64,000 nt of DNA from contig JAJEKV010000051.1 in assembly GCA_021234155.1 (NCBI GenBank), positions 8,266,105 to 8,330,104 of the forward strand, written 5' to 3'. Made by a program: the position numbers and the translations under genes. Source of the stretch: Isoetes taiwanensis (Eukaryota > Streptophyta > Lycopodiopsida > Isoetales > Isoetaceae). This document shows, piece after piece, positions 58,200 to 64,000 of this stretch. The notes beneath the pieces are model-generated. The model ran no database searches and was not told the origin of the DNA. It saw nothing but the letters and a program-made list of their open reading frames with translations. Within the stretch, counting starts at the first letter, position 1; each line of letters begins with the position of its first letter.

Positions 58200-59225
58200 G
58201 ACCTTCTCGACTCGTGAGTCGAGAATGTCCTCTACAATCAATGGCCCTTTGTGCGGTCGCGAGTGCCTCCACCCGATCTGAGTCACTCTCCTTGAACCAT
58301 GCTCATCGAATATTGCGAAGAGGGGCTGGCTCCGGCCCAGGTGGAGGCCTCGGCGACTAACCAACTTTCTCGACTTCGTGAGTCGGAAAGCCTTGACTCT
58401 AGTGCACTCTAGAGCTGGCTGCCGAACGATCTTAACCATTCTCCTTCTATCTTCCTCGGACATTGCGAAGGAAGTGGTTTTGGTGTCTGCCGGGCCAACT
58501 CTTAACAACAATTCTCACATTATGTGTGGTCGCGATGGCCTCTACCCAATCAAAGGCCGTCTCCTTGAACCATCTTAAAACCGAATTTTGCGAAGGGGAT
58601 GGGCTCTCACGATTAGGTGGAGGCCTCTACAACTAACCACGAAAACCCGCGAGCTTCTTGTATGCATTCTCGGCTGCTTGAGTGGGAATGCCTTACCCAA
58701 CCGGCACTCCATGTGTACCATCCGAGTTCACCGATGGCTAAGGCATTCTCGACTTGCGGTCGAAATAGATGAATCTGAAAACCAACGATCGCATTCTCGA
58801 CTTCGCTGGTCGAGAATCCTCTAACCAGCCAATTCTCACATTATGTGTGCCCAATGGCCTCTACCGATCGAGCCACTCTCCTTGAACCATCTTCGGCCGA
58901 ATATCGGCGAAGGGGAGGGGCTCGGTGGGTGGAGGCCTCTACAACTAACCACGGGGAAACCACGAGCTGGCATGCGCATTCTCGACTTGCGAGTGAGAAT
59001 GTAGACAGGCTTGCATTCTCGACTTCATGAAGTCGAGAATCCCTTCACAAATTCTCTGTCGAGAATCCCTTTACACCAAGGCTTGCATTCTCTACAACTC
59101 TTGCTCTCCTGTTTTTTAGTCCCAAGTGCCTCTAGCACATGCGAGCCACTCTCCTTGAACCATCTTCCTCGAATATTGCGAAGAGGAGTGGTTCCCGAAG
59201 TGGAGTGGAGGCCCCTCAAACTAAC
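58200..59225. repeat. Four tandem units of about 270-320 bp
   Basis: CTCTCCTTGAACCAT (or a close form) recurs at about 58286, 58558, 58876 and 59149. Each time it is followed by a CGAATATTGCGAAG-like block, then TGGAGGCC(TCTACAA)CTAAC, and then at least one copy of the CTCGACTT...GAGTCGAG palindrome. Units differ by substitutions and small indels, many of them involving CGG. The long - strand frames here (58176-58511 and 59025-59462) change from unit to unit and are not supported as genes. Confidence 0.85.
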
Positions 59226-59459
59226 TACAAGAGGATGCATTTGAACCCGCATCTCACGGGCCTTAGACCTAGCACGATCTATGTACAACATTCCAAGAAA
59301 GCAGTCCAAGAAAAATACACCTAAAAGCGGGCTGTTCTTCACCCCGATCCATTGTTTCCTAGCCAGAGCATCTCTCAACCCGGAGAGTAAATCATCTCTC
59401 GAAGCTGAAAAATGTTGGACAAAGGAAGCGATGAATCCGTCGAGCTTATCGGCCGGTTC

Positions 59460-60110
59460 CATTATTTAAACCACAGGGCGGCATGTTCTACAAGCCCGAA
59501 ATAACATAGGCATCTCTGAAACTCACCTCTTCCTTGCGGTAATTCCTTGGGCCCTTTGTATCCGCGGATCCAGCGGCCTCACCTAGAGTCTTTGCTTCTT
59601 ACGTAGGTCTCATCAAAGTGTATTAGCATCTAATACTTGTGTCAACTGCGATTCTCGTATCCCGTTCCATGGCGCGGCGATGTAGAGTTCCCGGTGTGCG
59701 GCGGCTCCTCTCCGCTTCCTACCTTAGCTCCGTGCTCATCGATCAAATCAATTGCTTGCAATAGGGCCGGTCGGGAAAAAACACACATATGCAAAGCGGC
59801 GTTAGCGACTTACAGCGTCGCTGGCGCCATTCGAGAAGTAAACTACGGTCGATGCTGCGCCTCGAACTCAAAGGTAAGCCAATGCAGCGATCAAGATAAA
59901 CTTCGCTCCGCTCACTAAGTCCCTTGATGTGATTAAATTTGAAAATAGTGTTTGGGCGGGCTAAAGCGGCCGTCTTTGTACCCTTAGCCAGCTTTTTTTC
60001 ATAAATGATTGCATGTCCTTAAATTCAAACTAAAGAACACGCGCCCGATCTTTTTTTACATGCAGTCCTAAAACTCTGCGGGAGGAAACTTAATTCTGAA
60101 GGGTCCGTCG
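59460..60110. other. No supportable gene
   Basis: GC-rich sequence with CGG-rich patches. The + frame at 59637-59918 is not recognised. Confidence 0.4.
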
Positions 60111-60119
60111 GGGAAGAGG

Positions 60120-63100
60120 ATGAGGGGCATCTGGACATGGCGACTCCGTCCAAGCGGCGGCCGGAGGGATGCTAGTTCTAGCGGCACCAAGAAGAAGAAG
60201 ACAAACACCCGGGTGAGCTCGAGGTTTTATCTTTTGTCGGAATACCTTAAGCGATCCATCCTTTCTTCTTGCGGCATTCACCGCGGACTCACTAGTGATC
60301 AGCGGCGAACTCCGTTCTTAGATCATCGAGGGGCTTTGGAGCGAGCTTCTTGACACACCGGCCAGATTCTTGGTGGTATGTCGAGGTATCAACAAGTGGG
60401 AAGGAGAAAGATCTGTTTCTCCACCAAAGAGACAAGAAGAGCTCAGGAGACAAGTACAAGAAAATCGGTGTTGTGCTCTCGTCTCCAGCCCTTGATTCGA
60501 AGCATTTAACACTACATGTCGAGGGGCGCCCGGAAAAGTAAGTTCTATCACACCAACAAATTATCGGTTTCAAATTATTCTCACTCTTCCATGAGCAAGG
60601 CGAAGGGCACCAAAAAAAAGCGGCGCCTTTAAATTGTCGAGAACAGGGTGGAAGGATGCGGAAGGGATGAAGGAGGCGGAACCCTAACATCCGGGGAGCT
60701 TGGAATGGAGATTTCAGTCGGGGAAAAAGCTGTTCAATACGGGGGAGCTTCACTTCTCTTTGTTGAAGACTCTACAACACTCTGCGGTGGGAATGAAGTT
60801 GTGGTTCATCTGAGAAAAAAAAGTCCGCCAAAGACCAAAGATGGAGAAGATGACACCACGGGGAGGAATCGGATGGCGAAGGAGGCGAAGATATGGTCGA
60901 CTCCCCAATAATGGATCGGATGATCGGATCGAGGATTTCCACGAGAGGGGCCTGAGAAAATGGAAGCGGGTGGCTCGGTATTATCCGTTGGGAATATCAC
61001 ACAAGCTGCTTTGGACATTAACGGTGAAGGTTTGCCGCGGGAGATGCCGTCTTGTTCAACCACGGGGAATTTAATCCGGCACACATCTTTGGAGATTACG
61101 AACCGATGGTGCGACATCACATTGCGAGATCAATGCTGCGGATGTCATACCTTTTAGCGAATCGGCCGGTCGGTTGTTCATTTGGAAGTCGAGGAAGACT
61201 TGAAGGGAAAAAGCGTCCCGGTTACGGGTAGTGGGCGGTCGGCATTGATGAAGAGGCGGCGCCGTATTGCGAGCGGGAGAAGGAGGTGCATAAAGGATCA
61301 AGGATAGATATGCCAGGCGAGTCGCGAGTTCTTTTCGGCGGAGGCGCCCGACAACCCGAAGCGGCCAGCATTAGTCATGCGAGAACACAATAGCGGCGAG
61401 TGCGGCTACGTGAGGTAAATAACTCGATTCTTTCCATTCTCGACTCGCGAGTCGAAAACCACCATCCTAACATTTCCGATTATCAGGGGTTTCTCGACTC
61501 GAAGTCGAGAAAGCCGAACACTGAAAAAATCAAAGGATCACGAGCTTTCTCGACTCGCGAGTCGAGAAAACCTAGAAAAATTAGACATTCAAGGGACTTT
61601 CTCGACTTCCTGAGTCGAGAAACCCCTGGAACTACTATTCTTGTTTATTTGGTGTTTGTAGATACTATCATGCTCGACATTGGTACATTGGTGAATCAGC
61701 CCTTCATCGACGGGATCATACGCGCTAGGCAGCGATGGAAAGCATTGGGTTGTCCTCGGCGTCCTAAAGGAAACAGGGCTCCCTCGGATAAGTGGAAGAC
61801 CTTTGAGAAACTATCTTGAGATATGTTACTGGCTGGAGGGCGAGGAAGATGATGAGGGAGAGGATGAAGAGGAGAAGAAGAAGAAACACCAAGGAAAGGC
61901 GGGGAGTCTCTCTCGGACCAATATGACCTCATTCTTAGCTTGGGAAGGATGCGGGAGAAATGGGCCGAATATGGGCTCAATGGACAAGAGGCAAGGCGAA
62001 GGACGGCAATGGAGAATTTCCATCGGGGCGGACCCCAAGTTGTTTGACAAGCGGTTCATGAAGAGGATCTGAGGGCCTCACGGACGGACAAAAGCGCTTG
62101 ACACGCAAAGGCGAGAATCTTGGATGGAACAATCACGCTAAGGAAGACTAGGAGTTCTAAAATCACGGGGCGCAAAGGATTATGCCACGGTCCTAAAAGC
62201 GGCAGGCGTCGCGTTAGAAAGAAGGCATCCGCGGAGTTACGCAGCGTTGCATCTAATGAATACCATGACTTTGATTTTTACAAGGAAAAGGCTGCCCTTG
62301 ATGAGGAAGACATGAAGGAATTGAACCGTCTATGTCAACCCTACATCAACACCAAAGGCTGAGCGTAACGTCAAAACCCTTCCTTTCCACAGAGCGTGCT
62401 ATGGCAATTACGAAGAGGAAGCTTGGATTGGGGTGGTCCCATTTAAAGGCCGACGATAGCTCCCCATTTACGGTAACTTTGGGACACAAGGGATTTGGTG
62501 GTGCAGGCGGCTTTGGACCCGGTGGCACTATTTGTCATCAATATGATCGAAGACCCCACCCTTTTTTATGACAAAGTGACATAGAAGCGATTAATGCAAG
62601 GCGTGTCTGCGGACATGACCGACACGGATACTTTCGGTTTCCTTGTCTTTTGCATCTTGGGGCAATCGGACAAGCTGCTGTCTCCCAATGGGCGGTGATA
62701 TTAACTTCATCAACAAGATCATGTACTCCATATCTGAACTTGATCATGAGTGTAGACTTGGCTTGCCGAAGGCACCAAGCTTTGCCAACATAGTTTTGGT
62801 TTTGATTTCAAGATCGGTACTGTAGACTGGATAAGTGGTGGTCTAGCGAGCATCATTATCTCGACGGGTTCATGATCTCTCAAGAAGCGGATGGAACCAC
62901 GGAAGGGGCAGATTTATGGAGGATGTTCCATCGATGGACAAGGTCGACAAAGATGGTGCGACGATGTCCTATACATAGAATTCCTATCCGGCCAAGAGTT
63001 ATCAAGTACTTCATAACCAGCCTGGTGGGGAAGATCAAATTGTATCTTGAGTGGTACATGAATGGCTGTTTCTCTCGGGGGGGCTATCTTTGTTTGGAAT

Positions 63101-63600
63101 GAAACCTATATCCGTGGTTGGAAATAAGGACATGGTTGAAACCATTCGGTCATACACGGATCTGCTTCATGAGCATTTCAAGGGGAGGAAGACAAATGGA
63201 AGCGATAAAGGCGGCGAGGGCGAGGGAGACCAAGGCGGCGTGGCGTGAATGTCGAAGGTTTAGACAAGGATCTTTGCCGAACACATTCTTGAGAATCGAG
63301 ATTGAGGTGAGTTTACTTTGCTCTATCGGTGTTTCTCGACTTCGCGAGTCGAAAAACTTCGTTCCTTTCAATACCTTTTCTTTTCATTCTCGACTTCGCG
63401 AGTCGAAAAACTTCGTTCCTTTAAAGCGGATGTCATCATTTCGAGGAGTTCCATGCCAGCGACTCGGATCATTGTCATTGGATACGGGCGGTTCCGCGTC
63501 GCGAGGAGGAGAGTGCACTCCACAAAGACAATCGAGCAAGACCTTTGCTCCCACGGCCCGAAAGGACCGAAAAGATAATGATCCGCATTTGGATCCCGAT
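60120..63600 (+). pseudogene. Degenerate multi-exon reading frames upstream of the FCP1-like domain
   Basis: Several blocks look like exons. The 60350-60538 block ends at a GTAAGT donor and reads RPDSWWYVEVSTSGKEKDLF. An acidic/basic-rich stretch lies at 61660-62340, with EYHDFDFYKEKAALDEEDMK. The 63118-63307 block ends at GTGAGT after FLRIEIE and is Lys/Glu-rich. Intron-like spacers (about 61415-61660 and 63308-63427) carry the palindromes. Frames break every one to two hundred bases, often beside CGG or G-runs. I do not recognise a family. It may be the N-terminal part of the protein whose phosphatase-like domain starts at 63610. Confidence 0.35.
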
Positions 63601-63609
63601 GAGCCCGGA

Positions 63610-64000
63610 AATATGGTGAGCCAAACTCAAGCGGGATCCAACTGGTCCCATAAGCTTGTAATATTTGGCGTCAATGGAGTATTAGCTGCGGTATACCACG
63701 ATAAAAGCGTCCCAGAGATTAACACCTCGCGAGATCAGGCGAGCGGCGGCATAAAATAGTGTATCCAGGGCCTAGAGCTAAGGAAATTATTGAATGGTGC
63801 ATTGAGCGGGGATTGAAGTGGGCATATGGTCTTGTATGGCAAAGAAAAATATTGTCAATGTTCTTGGTGTTCTCGGCATTTCAGTTTTGAAGTTCAAGTT
63901 AGTTTGGGGAAGCGAAAGGGTCGAGCATGTGTGGGACCTCGATCCAGCCATCACAAAGGGAAGCCTATAATGGTGAAAAAGGCTGGGCGGGGTTTATGAG
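63610..64000 (+). pseudogene. FCP1/NIF-like phosphatase (HAD) domain, frameshifted, runs off the window
   Basis: Across three frames the + strand reads KLVIFGVNGVLAAVYHDKSV, then KIVYPGPRAKEIIEWCIERG, then NIVNVLGVLGISVLKFKLVW and ERVEHVWDLDPAI, then KPIMVKK-like sequence at the edge. This is the order of the FCP1-homology domain in plant HAD-type phosphatases: the D-x-N-G catalytic loop, the x-R-P-x-x-x-E-F/I...W segment, and the W-x-L-D-P...K-P-x-x-K-x-L segment. The catalytic first Asp appears as Gly (GVNG), and at least three single-base indels are needed to keep the frame. It is either a pseudogene or an error-prone stretch of assembly. The domain continues beyond the window. Confidence 0.7.

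Larger units (their letters stand above)
58052..63409. repeat. Family of at least 12 short palindromes, core CTCGACTTCGCGAGTCGAG
   Basis: Copies are at 58052-58073, 58204-58225, 58367-58388, 58793-58817, 58977-59001, 59015-59040 (perfect 26-bp palindrome), 61436-61458, 61490-61512, 61546-61569, 61598-61622, 63332-63355 and 63386-63409. A shorter one lies at 58745. The arms (TTCTCGACT/AGTCGAGAA) are kept while the centre varies (CGCG, CGTG, TCATGA, TCCTG). Those at 61436-61622 and 63332-63409 sit in stretches with intron-like borders. None was seen in 1-57 kb in this form. Confidence 0.9.

Noticed and set aside
59025..59462. 145-codon - strand frame
   Set aside because: It crosses a tandem unit and a palindrome. 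The equivalent frame is closed or different in the other three units, so it is not under coding constraint.
61826..62059. - strand frame with a long Ser/Pro run
   Set aside because: It is the complement of a GAGGA-rich acidic stretch on the + strand; the run reflects the simple repeat.

Overview
The window is nuclear DNA of a land plant, most likely a fern or another seed-free vascular plant. The evidence is GT-AG introns, long intronless PLS-class PPR genes, several LINE families, a tRNA-iMet-primed LTR element, hAT and MULE-like elements and a Ty3 chromovirus. The lineage is inferred from the style of the PPR proteins and LINEs; no database was searched. Genes are sparse and most of the sequence is transposon debris. 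Three host genes look intact. Two are PLS-type PPR genes on the + strand (16705-18531 and 20155-22395), predicted to act in organelle RNA metabolism; both stop inside or just after the E1 motif. The third is a four-exon - strand gene (47615-51145) for the U11/U12 snRNP 25 kDa protein of the minor spliceosome. It was assembled by joining exons across introns of 71, 2839 and 69 bp, giving a continuous 183-codon frame. 

Layout: 1-7050 is intergenic, with a palindrome-bearing repeat family at 4.1-5.1 kb. A frameshifted MAPKKK-type kinase pseudogene (7.05-7.41 kb) and a decayed PPR gene (9.25-9.97 kb) follow. A Helitron-like 3' end lies at 12.44-12.47 kb, and a 5'-truncated LINE with a target duplication at 14.6-15.3 kb. 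The PPR pair occupies 16.7-22.4 kb. From 25.4 to 44.2 kb there is a LINE-rich tract, with a complete internally deleted hAT element (29633-30654), the 3' part of a Ty3 chromovirus (34.7-35.8 kb), two more LINEs with target duplications (36.2-36.8 and 37.9-39.3 kb), a LINE with a microsatellite tail (39.6-40.8 kb), and a decayed - strand LINE split by a MULE-like element (42751-43899). A compact LTR retrotransposon at 44556-47046 has two identical 181-bp LTRs, a tRNA-iMet primer site and a polypurine tract, but no recognisable polymerase. 

From about 53.8 kb to the right edge the sequence changes character. A degraded DDE-type transposase-like gene on the - strand (53.8-56.7 kb) lies head-to-head with a degenerate + strand gene ending in an FCP1/NIF-like phosphatase domain (60.1-64.0 kb). 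Between and within them are four tandem units of about 270-320 bp and at least twelve copies of a short palindrome with core CTCGACTTCGCGAGTCGAG. This may be one large, poorly described mobile element whose right end is outside the window. The strongest candidates for something undescribed are this tract, the identical-LTR element with its stop-interrupted reading frame, and the palindrome-bearing repeat shared by the 4.1-kb region and the MULE-like element.
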